From Calliphora vicina (Eukaryota; Arthropoda; Insecta; Diptera; Calliphoridae), in contig NC_088780.1 in the NCBI RefSeq assembly GCF_958450345.1, positions 108,140,226 through 108,204,225 of the forward strand: 64,000 nucleotides of DNA, read 5' to 3'. Position numbers and translations under genes: made by a program. The notes under the pieces are model-generated. The model made no database searches and had not been told where the DNA came from. It saw only the letters and a program-made list of their open reading frames with translations. Shown piece by piece: positions 27,801 through 42,800 of this stretch (within the stretch, counting starts at the first letter, position 1; each line of letters starts with the position of its first letter).

Positions 27801-30800
27801 ATGCACAAGAAACATACATATGCATAAAAATTATAGTATTTTTTTATGCATATATGTATAAATTCTAGGGAAACTAAAACCTGTTTCCAAATAATAATAC
27901 ATATTTGTATTTATACACATATTCATATATTCATGAAAGTACGAGAGCAGCCTTTTCAATTTCTTATTACTCGTAAATTCTGTTTAAATTGATTATTATC
28001 TTTCAGATTTCTTGGTCATACTTGATACCTTAATTGTGATCACGGTTAACTCTTTTTGCTTCAAACGGCAATAAATGTTATTAATGTAATATTCAGCCAA
28101 AACTATAACTATTATGTTATTGTTTTTAAGAATATCTAAAGTCGATTGATATTTCTGATTCGTTGAAATATTACTACAGCCTTTTGAGATTGCTATCTTA
28201 TGTGTGAACTATTGTATATAAATCTACTACATCTGATGTTTATATAATTATTATGTACATGTTACATTAATGCATAATTTTATGCACAGTTCATACATAG
28301 ATATTTTAACTATATTTACATTAGGGTGGCCCTTACTTCGATGCTCACAAGGTCCAAAATTGTTCAGAGTCATCTTAAAATTAAATGCTGAACATTTTAG
28401 CAAAATTGGATAAGGTTGCACATTTTAATTGAACTTTTGGCCAACGGATTAAATATTAAATATACATGATATCAAAAAAAATTATATATTCTAATACCAA
28501 ATTTTACATTTTGAAATGTTAATTTTTAATTTTTTTCTTGGATACCATTAACACATATTAACCCGAAGTCCAAAAAAAATTTCAAATCCATTTTGAATAT
28601 ATACATTAGGAGGCTCGATTTGTAGGGACATAAAAAAATCGCCCAAGTGACAAGAACAATCGTATTTTAGGAATCAAAATAAGAAACTTTGCATAAGAAA
28701 CCATACCTCTAAAATGAATTATGATGTTCCTTATTTTGACCCAAATTATCAACATTTTTACCCACCCTACTCCAGTTCTTTGATAACAGCGGATCCAAAT
28801 ATTTCCCGACTTTCTTCATTTTTCCTTTATTGGACTATCAACAAATGCATGTGTCAAATAGAAAAAGAATTTTTTAAAACTAATGACTAAGTTCAAATTA
28901 ATATACATTTGAATTTAATAAATTTTAAAAAGGCGATTTTTCGATAATTTTTTGGGAAAAAAGTACTTTTGTTCTTTTTAAGTTATCTTAAAAAAATTCT
29001 AAGAAGATGTATTATATTTTAAAAGAAAAAAAAAATGTATTGTTTTGATAATATTTATAATCTAAACACGCCGGGCAGCACCACCAAAAGGGATATACAA
29101 CGATGAGTGAGTCATCCGTTGACCTTAAACGAAGTACAAGCTAGACATGGACCTTTTTCTATTTGTGTGGAATTTTTTATTAAAACTCCGTTCTTTGTTT
29201 TTCTTTATTATTATTTAATAATTATGCATGTACGACGTACAATTTAAATAGTCACTGTCTCTTAATACACACACTTATATTACACACTTTAAAAACACAC
29301 TGGTAATACAGTTGATGTTAAGTATAACAGCGTCTCAATACACTGACTGGCTGCAACCCGCAGCTACTATTTATATACACAGTGCCATCTTCTAGTAGTT
29401 TCATGAATTATCTTAATGGACAAAACTAAAATGTTCTGTTTCTTGAGCTTTTAGCAGCTTTAATGTTAATGTCATTAACTTTTAACAGTTAATGTTGTCA
29501 TACTTATACACAATGTAGAATAAGATTCCAAGACAATCAAGTTATGCCCGTCCGTCTGTCGATAGGGCGCAAACCAATTAGGTAGCTCTCTGAAATTTAT
29601 AAATATGCTGATTATGCAACAATCCTGATAACATTTTGTTTTTTTTTAGTTCTCAATACTCTTAAAATATACTGTAAAGTATGGCGAAAATCTAGTCCCC
29701 ATACAAGATCCCCCTCGGAAAATGACTTGAACATTCACAATTGTCTTAGAATAATTAATATCGTGATGAAATGTGACATAAACTAGTTTTATATGAAACT
29801 AAATTTTTATGAGGATCGGTCCATAATTAACCTTACCCCCCATATAACCCCGATATTAGAAAAGTATTTTATTATCACATTTTTTTGGTAAACCCTAATT
29901 GAAATTTATTATGTTTTAATATTTATTTAGGTTTTCTCAACATTTCATATTTTATTTATTTATTTTCTTAAATTTAATTTTGTGAATATTAGTTTCAATT
30001 TCTCAATTTTCATAGGGTTTTGCTTAACATAAAATTGGATTTCTTAATTTAAATTTATATTTTCTGAATATTAATTTCGATTTCTCTATTTCAACATGAA
30101 ATGGTGTTGTTTCATATAAATATATCGATGATAATTGTGCTTCAACACTTTAAAGCCAACAAGCGGAAAAATTATGAACCAAAGTTTACGATTTTAACTA
30201 ATTGAAAATCAATTCCAAAATATATGCTTTCAAAATATTAATGCAAATATGTAAGAAGATATTATAAATAATATTTGAGAACCGTTGATGTAGATATTTA
30301 GTTTATACTTTTTTTGCCATGTTTTTAACATTAATGTTTTGTGTAGTATGTAATTTATGCAAATTATGTGTCAGACACGAAAATGCTCTCATAATGAAAT
30401 CCAATGTATGACTTAATGTGATTGCATTAATGCACATTTGGATATGAATATTTTGTAGATATTGACATAAATGGATGTCAGTGTGTGTGTGTGTGTTCGT
30501 TATGGGAAATAGAAACCATTAGCCACGCCTAGAATATTCCAAAATTATTGAAAATTTAATTACATACATGCATATTAGATAAAGCGCTTTTCGCTACACA
30601 GTGCTATAATTAGTAATTAGTCTAAATGTACAGTTCCGAGCAAAAAAAATGCAATACTATTTTATGTGATCTTCAACTTGTATGATTCATCTTACAACGG
30701 AATCTAATTCTCCCCATCTGCTATTTATAAATTATTTGTGGTCATAGTCAATTATTGTATGACATTGTCCCCAATATTTTTGTACATTAGGATAATTATA

Positions 30801-33800
30801 AAAAAAAAAAATCAGTAGTAAATTTTTGCGAGCAAAAAAATTCAACTTTAAGAAATTGACGACTAAATTTGTAAATTTTTTAAAAAATAATTACATTATA
30901 CAACAAAATCAATTTTTTTCCAAAATTACAAGGTCCGACCAATGAATTTTGATAGAGGAGACAAAAAAAAGACACGTGTATCGGCGTTTTGAAAGTTTAC
31001 ATCTGAATTTCATTTGAGGGGGGTTAAAGTTTCCCAACTATGGCACATTCTTATTGTTAATCTTATTAAGAAACCATATGATCCTTACATTTTAGGTATA
31101 AAATGTGTTCAGCAAAGTTATGTAAAATGGAAATAATACGGAGAATATTTTTGTAGAATATGTTAAACCTCTAAATCGTCAAGGCATAGGTCTTGTTTGT
31201 CCTTCTTTTAAAAAAGTCCAAAAACCACCATTAAAACAGGGATTTAAGGGGTTGAAATATTCTGCAAAAAAATTATACGTGAAATTTTACTATAAGTCCC
31301 TGAATACATCAAAACGGAAAATTCAACCAGAAAGTCAGAAATAAAACATAACAAAAGAGAGCATAGGGTTAATTCGCATTTATTAAGAAAACTTTGAATG
31401 AAATTCAGATGTAAACTTTCACAACGCCGATACACGTGTCTTTTTTTTTGCCTCCTCTATCAAAATTTATTGGTCGGACCTCGTAATTTTTTTTGGTGTT
31501 GTACAGTGTTATTAAACATGGTCAGGAAATTCTATGTAAATATATTATATTTTTTAAATCGGAATACAAACGAAGAAATAGGATCGTTTTAAAAATTTAA
31601 CATACCCGAGGTGTTCTACTTTGGGGACCCCTGACCGTGCCCGTGGTGGACCCATGAGGTCCAAATTCAATATTTAAACTCGACAACAATTTTTCTAACC
31701 GTTTAGGAGTTACAGATTTATTTCCTTTGTTTGTTATACCCTACACCACCATAGTGGGGAGGGTATAATGCGTTTGTGCAGATGTTTGTAACGGCCAAAA
31801 ATATTAGTCTAACACCCACCTTAAAGTATACCGATCGACTTAGACTCACTTTCTGAGTCGATTAAACGATGTCCGTCCGTCTGGCTGGTCGGCTGGCTGG
31901 CTGTCCATGTAAACCTTGTGCGCAGATATTTCGATCAAATTTGGTACATATTATTTTTTTGGCCCAAGGACCAAGCCTATTAAAACTGGCGGAAATCGGT
32001 CCATTATTTCACCTATCCCCCATACAAATGTCCTTGCGAAATTGGACTTTATCGGTTATAAATGTTGAATTTATATATGTTTCTCTACAAATTCCGCTCC
32101 AAATAAGTTTTATATATACAAAATGCATGACACCAAATTTTGTTACGATCGGTCCATAAATAGTCATAGCTCCATTAAGACCAGCTTCCGAAAATCACTT
32201 TAGCGTGCATAAATCGCTTAAAAATGTTGGTATACACACAAAATTCAACATAGTTAACTTTAATACAGACATAAATCACACGACTTAATTTCATGGTGAT
32301 CGGCCCATAATTGGTCATAGCTCCCATATAAGGGCCAAAAATATAAATTATTGAAATTTTAAATGAAAAATGTTTTTGCTCTTTAACTTAGTGTAGGGTA
32401 TTATATGGTCGGGCTTGACCGACCATACTTTCTTACTTGTTTTTTCTATACCACTGTGTGTTGCATTTTTTATGCTAGGTACTGTATATTTGAAGGCTTA
32501 TGAACTAAATATACTTTATAAATGCATTAATACAAAGTGTTTTAATTAATAGTTAATGCAGTTTTTATATCGTAATATCATTTAATATTTAAATATGATT
32601 TATTCTAATTTCTAATGTATATAATTTTCTATATAACTTTCTATAACCATTTCCTAAAGAACATACTATGCAATATTTTCTCTTGAAAAATAATCTGTAG
32701 CTTTACGAACAGAAATGAAAACCACTACTTGCAATTACTGTACCAATTACAATGAAGTTATTATAGAATAGGTATAACGGAGAGCTGCTATTTAACACAC
32801 AAAATAGTACATGTAGCAATCTAATGCTTGTAAAATTGGGCCTAACATTTCAATTCTTTTAAAAATAATATAATGGTATGGAAGTTGTAATATTATGCCA
32901 TATTGGACGATTTTAAGTAAGCCAGCGAACTCCTGCTGCTACCATAAACTTAAAAACACATTTGTTCACTGTTCAATTAATTAAAATATTATTTTAAACA
33001 TTTTCTATGAAACTGCAATATACTTAAAATTCCTACAACTAAATATATAATCTGATATTAATCTAATATTAAAACAATATTTTTGTGAACTAAAACAATT
33101 GTTTACACAATTTTCAATATACATACATAGAATTTTATTGAAAATAATTTATTATATTTAAATTGTAAAAGTATTCATGAATGTTAATTTGTAATAGTAA
33201 AATTTAGTTGTCTTGTTAGTTTATCTCTTGGTTACATACATATGTTTGGTGTGTGAGTATTTGGGTAAAACATCAACCCAGCACACATGATTGTTGTCCA
33301 CTATATTATTTCTAACTAGGTAGTTGGACTAGTACAATTTTTGAAAGTTCTGAAACCGATTCGAATTTTAAAATTTGTTTCTATATGTCTGCATTTGTTT
33401 GCATAATTTATATTGTAGAAAACAAATTATCGATAACTTTCCTACAAAAAAAAAAGTAATCGATAACATTTTTAAAGAAAATCAAAATTATCAAAAAGTT
33501 TTTCATGTAAAATAAAAGCCATCTATAAATTTTCTATTATTGATAACTTTTCTATAGAAAATAAAGGTTGTCATTATATTTTCCATAGAAAATCAAAATT
33601 ATCGATAAAATTTCTATACAAAATAAAAGTTATCGATAATTTTTCTCCTGATAATTAAAGAAAGCGATCGCTTATCTATAGAAAATCAAAGTTATAACTC
33701 GGCTATAGAAAATAAAGGTTAACGATAACTTTTCTATAGAAAATCAAAGTTGTTCATAACAAATTTTGTACAGAAAATCAAAGTTTTCTATAAATTTTGT

Positions 33801-36800
33801 TAGAAAATTTAATTTATCGATAACTTTTCTATAGAATATTAAAGTTTTCAATAATTATGCTATAGAAAATTACTGTTATCAATAACTATTCTATAGAAAC
33901 TTAAAATTATCCCTTATTTTTCTTAACTTTACTTCTTCATAGGCAAATTTTCTATAGAAATGAAATCCAAGTTAACGATAACTTTTCTATAAAAAATAAA
34001 AGTTATGATTAATTTTGAGATTTTTGATAATTATACAAATTATTACAGAGGAATTAAATAAACTTTCAAGTTATCATTAATTTTTATATAGAAAATTAAT
34101 GTTATCGTCTATTTTTATTTTATTCAGAAAATAAAATTTATCGTGTATTTTTACCTAGAAAAAAATTTTTTTCGATTACTTTTCTATAGAAAATCAAATT
34201 TATCGATAAATTTTCTATTCAAAATCAAATTTATCAATATATATTATATAGAATATTAAAGTTATCGATATATATTCTATAGAAATTCATCAGTTATCGA
34301 TCAATTTTCTATATAAAAACTAAAAATTAAAATAATCGATAACTTTTCCTCATAAAATATATAAAAAAAAATAATTTATATCGATAAAACAGAAAATCTG
34401 TATAGAAAATATTAGTATTTTAAGTTAAAAATTGTTTTAAAATTCTTATATTTTCCTCAATGTGTGCTGGGTTTTTTTGATGTTTTGTGCAATTATGGTT
34501 ACAATTTTTGGTTTTAAACTCTACGAATGTCTTTTTAGTTTTTCTATACTTTGAACTTTGCTAACTTGAAAATAATATTTGTTTTCTAAAATAAAAATAC
34601 AAACAGATAGAAATTCAATTAATTTAATGTTAGTTTTTAATTAAAGTTTTGATATCTTGTACTTGAAACTAAAGATATGAGAGGCGTAGACGAATGAATA
34701 AAATTAATTGTTATAAAATACTATACACATTTCAGAATATCCTTTTTATCAATTAAATAGAGGTTTAATTTATAAAAACACTATTACAAATATTGTTATT
34801 TTATATTTATTACAGGATAGTAAGTACACTGTACTCGAAATTCGTTTCAAAATAATTCAAATCAGGGATATTAAATTTGATACGTCGTACTTTTTCATAC
34901 GATTTTATATTCAAAAGCATAGTTGTACACTCCCAGTCTTTTGATACTTTCAAACAACTTTCACACAGAGAAAACTGATTCGTGATAGCAACCGAATTTG
35001 TTGCCAATCGAATGATTCAGTTGCACACACAGAATTTTTTGGTTCTATCAACAGAAAGTCAGTTGACAAAGAAGAATTTCGGTTAAAGCAAACACACTTT
35101 TGTTACCCGTTTTAAAATGTTGATGCCACAACTGTAAAATTCTGTCAATAAGGTAGAATCATTCGATTGGCAACAAATTCGGTTGCTATCACGAATTTGT
35201 TTTCTCTGTGCAGTATTTTATGTAAAAAGTCAAGCATTATGTTAGCTTTATTTGCTGTTCGATATAATCATGTTCGTTCATGTCGTATTAATCTTCATTT
35301 CTTTCGTTTACTTTTAATACTTTTAGTACGAATCCGCTCATTGAACTAATTTGAGTGTTGCAAAAATTTATTGATTTGACAACTAAATTTCAATTTTCTA
35401 TAGAAAATGTTGTGTATAATAGAGTTTTCTATAGAAAAGTTTGTGTATAACTGAATTTTTTGGGAAATGTTGCGTATAATAGAATTTTCTATAGCAAATA
35501 TTTTGTATAACAGAAAATGTATCTATAGAAAATGTTGCGTATAACAAATTTTACTAAACAAAATTTTTGCTTATAACATTTTCATATAGAAAATGTTGCG
35601 TATAACAGTATAGCTGTATTTCCTATGGAAAATGTTGTGTATAACATTTTTATATAGAAAATATTGCGATACAGTAATTTTCTATTGAGTGTAACTGAAT
35701 TTTCAACAGAAAATGTTGTGTATAACAGAATATTCTATAGAGAATGTTCGTATAACAGTATTTTATATAGAATATCCTGTGTGATTTAGTACTCTAAGGG
35801 TAAACAAAGAAGTTTCATGTTCCCTGATTCAAGTTATTACAAATTGTGCCGATTATTATTATGTGTATCAGAGTAGCTACTTGAAAGACTGCTCTTTACT
35901 TAGATTCATATATACATACATATTCAGTAATCACTAGGGTATTCAATTAATTGGGTTTCTGGTTTAATCGGTTAATCGAGCAAATAATCGAGGTTTAGAT
36001 TTATTCGGTTAATAATCGGTTAATTTAAAATTATTCGATTAACCGAATAATTTCTATTTTCATTTTCAATTGAAAAAACAAAATGTGGGTGAAGTTAGCT
36101 ACGAAAGTTAGCTCCGTTTTTTAACATTTCTATGTTAATGTATAAACTAACATAGCTCCTACTCAAAGACTGTTAAGTTAACAGAGCTGCTTTATATTAC
36201 ACTCAGTAAACATTTTATCAATAAAAACAAAAAAAAGGGGTTTACCGATCATTCAGCTTTAATATATAATAACATTTTTTTTGGATAAAAAAAAAATAAA
36301 TATTTATTATGAACAATCGTTGATATTTTTGCTTGTACAGTATTATCTCCTTTTGAAATCCGAAAAAATTGGCCAAAAATGGAAAGGTGCTCCTTATCTA
36401 CTTAATGGGGTCGAAAGCCATGTAGTCATAGATTTCAGAACTGTATTGCTTATATTCAGAATCAGTATAGCATTTTTGCAGCAGCATTTTCAAAATTATG
36501 AAATTGTGAATTTTGTCATATAAGGATTTTTTGAAATCCGAAAAATTGGCCAAAAATGGAAAGGTGCTCCTTATCTACTTAATGGGGTCGAAAGCCATGT
36601 ATTCATAGATTTCAGAACTGTATTGCTTATATTCAGAATCAGTATAGCATTTTTGCAGGAGCATTTTCAAAATTATGAAATTGTGAATTTTGTCATATAA
36701 GGATTTTTTGAAATCCGAAAAATTGGCCAAAAATGGAAAGGTGCTCCTTATCTACTTAATGGGGTCGAAAGCCATGTATTCATAGATTTCAGAACTGTAT

Positions 36801-39800
36801 TGCCTATATTCAGAATCAGTATAGCATTTTTGCAGGAGCATTTTCAAAATTATGAAATTGTGAATTTTGTCATATAAGGATTTTTTGAAATCCGAAAAAT
36901 TGGCCAAAAATGGAAAGGTGCTCCTTATCTACTTAATGGGGTCGAAAGCCATGTATTCATAGATTTCAGAACTGTATTGCCTATATTCAGAATCAGTATA
37001 GCATTTTTGCAGGAGCATTTTCAAAATTATGAAATTGTGAATTTTGTCATATAAGGATTTTTTGAAATCCGAAAAATTGGCCAAAAATGGAAAGGTGCTC
37101 CTTATCTACTTAATGGGGTCGAAAGCCATGTATTCATAGATTTCAGAACTGTATTGCTTATATTCAGAATCAGTATAAGCCATGTATTCATAGATTTCAG
37201 AACTGTATTGCTTATATTCAGAATCAGTATAGCATTTTTGCAGGAGCATTTTCAAAATTATGAAATTGTGAATTTTGTCATATAAGGATTTTTTGAAATC
37301 CGAAAAATTGGCCAAAAATGGAAAGGTGCTCCTTATCTACTTAATGGGGTCGAAAGCCATGTATTCATAGATTTCAGAACTGTATTGCTTATATTCAGAA
37401 TCAGTATAGCATTTTGCAGCAGCATTTTTAAAATTATGAAATTGTGAATTTTGTCATATAAGGATTTTTTGAAATCCGAAAAATTGGCCAAAAATGGAAA
37501 GGTGCTCCTTATCTACTTAATGGGGTCGAAAGCCATGTATTCATAGATTTCAGAACTGTATTGCTTATATTCAGAATCAGTATAGCATTTTTGCAGCAGC
37601 ATTTTCAAAATTATGAAATTGTGAATTTTGTCATATAAGGATTTTTTGAAATCCGAAAAATTGGCCAAAAATGGAAAGGTGCTCCTTATCTACTTAATGG
37701 GGTCGAAAGCCATGTATTCATAGATTTCAGAACTGTATTGCCTATATTCAGAATCAGTATAGCATTTTTGCAGGAGCATTTTCAAAATTATGAAATTGTG
37801 AATTTTGTCATATAAGGATTTTTTGAAATCCGAAAAATTTTCCAAAAATGGAAAGGTGCTCCTTATCTACTTAATGGGGTCGAAAGCCATGTATTCATAG
37901 ATTTCAGAACTGTATTGCTTATATTCAGAATCAGTATAGCATTTTTGCAGCAGCATTTTCAAAATTATGAAATTGTGAATTTTGTCATATAAGGATTTTT
38001 TGAAATCCGAAAAATTGGCCAAAAATGGAAAGGTGCTCCTTATCTACTTAATGGGGTCGAAAGCCATGTATTCATAGATTTCAGAACTGTATTGCCTATA
38101 TTCAGAATCAGTATAGCATTTTTGCAGGAGCATTTTCAAAATTATGAAATTGTGAATTTTGTCATATAAGGATTTTTTGAAATCCGAAAAATTGGCCAAA
38201 AATGGAAAGGTGCTCCTTATCTACTTAATGGGGTCGAAAGCCATGTATTCATAGATTTCAGAACTGTATTGCCTATATTCAGAATCAGTATAGCATTTTT
38301 GCAGCAGCATTTTCAAAATTATGAAATTGTGAATTTTGTCATATAAGGATTTTTTGAAATCCGAAAAATTGGCCAAAAATGGAAAGGTGCTCCTTATCTA
38401 CTTAATGGGGTCGAAAGCCATGTATTCATAGATTTCAGAACTGTATTGCTTATATTCAGAATCAGTATAGCATTTTTGCAGCAGCATTTTCAAAATTATG
38501 AAATTGTGAATTTTGTCATATAAGGATTTTTTGAAATCCGAAAAATTGGCCAAAAATGGAAAGGTGCTCCTTATCTACTTAATGGGGTCGAAAGCCATGT
38601 ATTCATAGATTTCAGAACTGTATTGCCTATATTCAGAATCAGTATAGCATTTTTGCAGGAGCATTTTCAAAATTATGAAATTGTGAATTTTGTCATATAA
38701 GGATTTTTTGAAATCCGAAAAATTGGCCAAAAATGGAAAGGTGCTCCTTATCTACTTAATGGGGTCGAAAGCCATGTATTCATAGATTTCAGAACTGTAT
38801 TGCTTATATTCAGAATCAGTATAGCATTTTTGCAGCAGCATTTTTAAAATTATGAAATTGTGAATTTTGTCATATAAGGATTTTTTGAAATCCGAAAAAT
38901 TGGCCAAAAATGGAAAGGTGCTCCTTATCTACTTAATGGGGTCGAAAGCCATGTATTCATAGATTTCAGAACTGTATTGCTTATATTCAGAATCAGTATA
39001 GCATTTTTGCAGCAGCATTTTCAAAATTATGAAATTGTGAATTTTGTCATATAAGGATTTTTTGAAATCCGAAAAATTGGCCAAAAATGGAAAGGTGCTC
39101 CTTATCTACTTAATGGGGTCGAAAGCCATGTATTCATAGATTTCAGAACTGTATTGCCTATATTCAGAATCAGTATAGCATTTTTGCAGGAGCATTTTCA
39201 AAATTATGAAATTGTGAATTTTGTCATATAAGGATTTTTTGAAATCCGAAAAATTGGCCAAAAATGGAAAGGTGCTCCTTATCTACTTAATGGGGTCGAA
39301 AGCCATGTATTCATAGATTTCAGAACTGTATTGCTTATATTCAGAATCAGTATAGCATTTTTGCAGCAGCATTTTTAAAATTATGAAATTGTGAATTTTG
39401 TCATATAAGGATTTTTTGAAATCCGAAAAATTGGCCAAAAATGGAAAGGTGCTCCTTATCTACTTAATGGGGTCCTGCAAAAATGCTATACTGATTCTGA
39501 ATATAGGCAATACAGTTCTGAAATCTATGAATACATGGCTTTCGACCCCATTAAGTAGATAAGGAGCACCTTTCCATTTTTGGCCAATTTTTCGGATTTC
39601 AAAAAATCCTTATATGACAAAATTCACAATTTCATAATTTTGAAAATGCTGCTGCAAAAATGCTATACTGATTCTGAATATAAGCAATACAGTTCTGAAA
39701 TCTATGAATACATGGCTTTCGACCCCATTAAGTAGATAAGGAGCACCTTTCCATTTTTGGCCAATTTTTCGGATTTCAAAAAATCCTTATATGACAAAAT

Positions 39801-42800
39801 TCACAATTTCATAATTTTAAAAATGCTGCTGCAAAAATGCTATACTGATTCTGAATATAAGCAATACAGTTCTGAAATCTATGAATACATGGCTTTCGAC
39901 CCCATTAAGTAGATAAGGAGCACCTTTCCATTTTTGGCCAATTTTTCGGATTTCAAAAAATCCTTATATGACAAAATTCACAATTTCATAATTTTGAAAA
40001 TGCTCCTGCAAAAATGCTATACTGATTCTGAATATAGGCAATACAGTTCTGAAATCTATGAATACATGGCTTTCGACCCCATTAAGTAGATAAGGAGCAC
40101 CTTTCCATTTTTGGCCAATTTTTCGGATTTCAAAAAATCCTTATATGACAAAATTCACAATTTCATAATTTTGAAAATGCTGCTGCAAAAATGCTATACT
40201 GATTCTGAATATAAGCAATACAGTTCTGAAATCTATGAATACATGGCTTTCGACCCCATTAAGTAGATAAGGAGCACCTTTCCATTTTTGGCCAATTTTT
40301 CGGATTTCAAAAAATCCTTATATGACAAAATTCACAATTTCATAATTTTAAAAATGCTGCTGCAAAAATGCTATACTGATTCTGAATATAAGCAATACAG
40401 TTCTGAAATCTATGAATACATGGCTTTCGACCCCATTAAGTAGATAAGGAGCACCTTTCCATTTTTGGCCAATTTTTCGGATTTCAAAAAATCCTTATAT
40501 GACAAAATTCACAATTTCATAATTTTAAAAATGCTGCTGCAAAAATGCTATACTGATTCTGAATATAAGCAATACAGTTCTGAAATCTATGAATACATGG
40601 CTTTCGACCCCATTAAGTAGATAAGGAGCACCTTTCCATTTTTGGCCAATTTTTCGGATTTCAAAAAATCCTTATATGACAAAATTCACAATTTCATAAT
40701 TTTGAAAATGCTCCTGCAAAAATGCTATACTGATTCTGAATATAGGCAATACAGTTCTGAAATCTATGAATACATGGCTTTCGACCCCATTAAGTAGATA
40801 AGGAGCACCTTTCCATTTTTGGCCAATTTTTCGGATTTCAAAAAATCCTTATATGACAAAATTCACAATTTCATAATTTTGAAAATGCTGCTGCAAAAAT
40901 GCTATACTGATTCTGAATATAAGCAATACAGTTCTGAAATCTATGAATACATGGCTTTCGACCCCATTAAGTAGATAAGGAGCACCTTTCCATTTTTGGC
41001 CAATTTTTCGGATTTCAAAAAATCCTTATATGACAAAATTCACAATTTCATAATTTTAAAAATGCTGCTGCAAAAATGCTATACTGATTCTGAATATAAG
41101 CAATACAGTTCTGAAATCTATGAATACATGGCTTTCGACCCCATTAAGTAGATAAGGAGCACCTTTCCATTTTTGGCCAATTTTTCGGATTTCAAAAAAT
41201 CCTTATATGACAAAATTCACAATTTCATAATTTTAAAAATGCTGCTGCAAAAATGCTATACTGATTCTGAATATAAGCAATACAGTTCTGAAATCTATGA
41301 ATACATGGCTTTCGACCCCATTAAGTAGATAAGGAGCACCTTTCCATTTTTGGCCAATTTTTCGGATTTCAAAAAATCCTTATATGACAAAATTCACAAT
41401 TTCATAATTTTGAAAATGCTCCTGCAAAAATGCTAGACTGATTCTGAATATAGGCAATACAGTTCTGAAATCTATGAATACATGGCTTTCGACCCCATTA
41501 AGTAGATAAGGAGCACCTTTCCATTTTTGGCCAATTTTTCGGATTTCAAAAAATCCTTATATGACAAAATTCACAATTTCATAATTTTGAAAATGCTGCT
41601 GCAAAAATGCTATACTGATTCTGAATATAAGCAATACAGTTCTGAAATCTATGAATACATGGCTTTCGACCCCATTAAGTAGATAAGGAGCACCTTTCCA
41701 TTTTTGGCCAATTTTTCGGATTTCAAAAAATCCTTATATGACAAAATTCACAATTTCATAATTTTAAAAATGCTGCTGCAAAAATGCTATACTGATTCTG
41801 AATATAAGCAATACAGTTCTGAAATCTATGAATACATGGCTTTCGACCCCATTAAGTAGATAAGGAGCACCTTTCCATTTTTGGCCAATTTTTCGGATTT
41901 CAAAAAATCCTTATATGACAAAATTCACAATTTCATAATTTTGAAAATGCTCCTGCAAAAATGCTATACTGATTCTGAATATAGGCAATACAGTTCTGAA
42001 ATCTATGAATACATGGCTTTCGACCCCATTAAGTAGATAAGGAGCACCTTTCCATTTTTGGCCAATTTTTCGGATTTCAAAAAATCCTTATATGACAAAA
42101 TTCACAATTTCATAATTTTGAAAATGCTGCTGCAAAAATGCTATACTGATTCTGAATATAAGCAATACAGTTCTGAAATCTATGAATACATGGCTTTCGA
42201 CCCCATTAAGTAGATAAGGAGCACCTTTCCATTTTTGGCCAATTTTTCGGATTTCAAAAAATCCTTATATGACAAAATTCACAATTTCATAATTTTAAAA
42301 ATGCTGCTGCAAAAATGCTATACTGATTCTGAATATAAGCAATACAGTTCTGAAATCTATGAATACATGGCTTTCGACCCCATTAAGTAGATAAGGAGCA
42401 CCTTTCCATTTTTGGCCAATTTTTCGGATTTCAAAAAATCCTTATATGACAAAATTCACAATTTCATAATTTTAAAAATGCTGCTGCAAAAATGCTATAC
42501 TGATTCTGAATATAAGCAATACAGTTCTGAAATCTATGAATACATGGCTTTCGACCCCATTAAGTAGATAAGGAGCACCTTTCCATTTTTGGCCAATTTT
42601 TCGGATTTCAAAAAATCCTTATATGACAAAATTCACAATTTCATAATTTTGAAAATGCTCCTGCAAAAATGCTATACTGATTCTGAATATAGGCAATACA
42701 GTTCTGAAATCTATGAATACATGGCTTTCGACCCCATTAAGTAGATAAGGAGCACCTTTCCATTTTTGGCCAATTTTTCGGATTTCAAAAGGAGATAATA

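Noticed and set aside
37106..37315. Short open frame encoding repeated TDSEYKQYSSEIYEYMA
   Set aside because: It is an artefact of the 177-bp tandem repeat and its partial internal duplication; each unit also contains stops.
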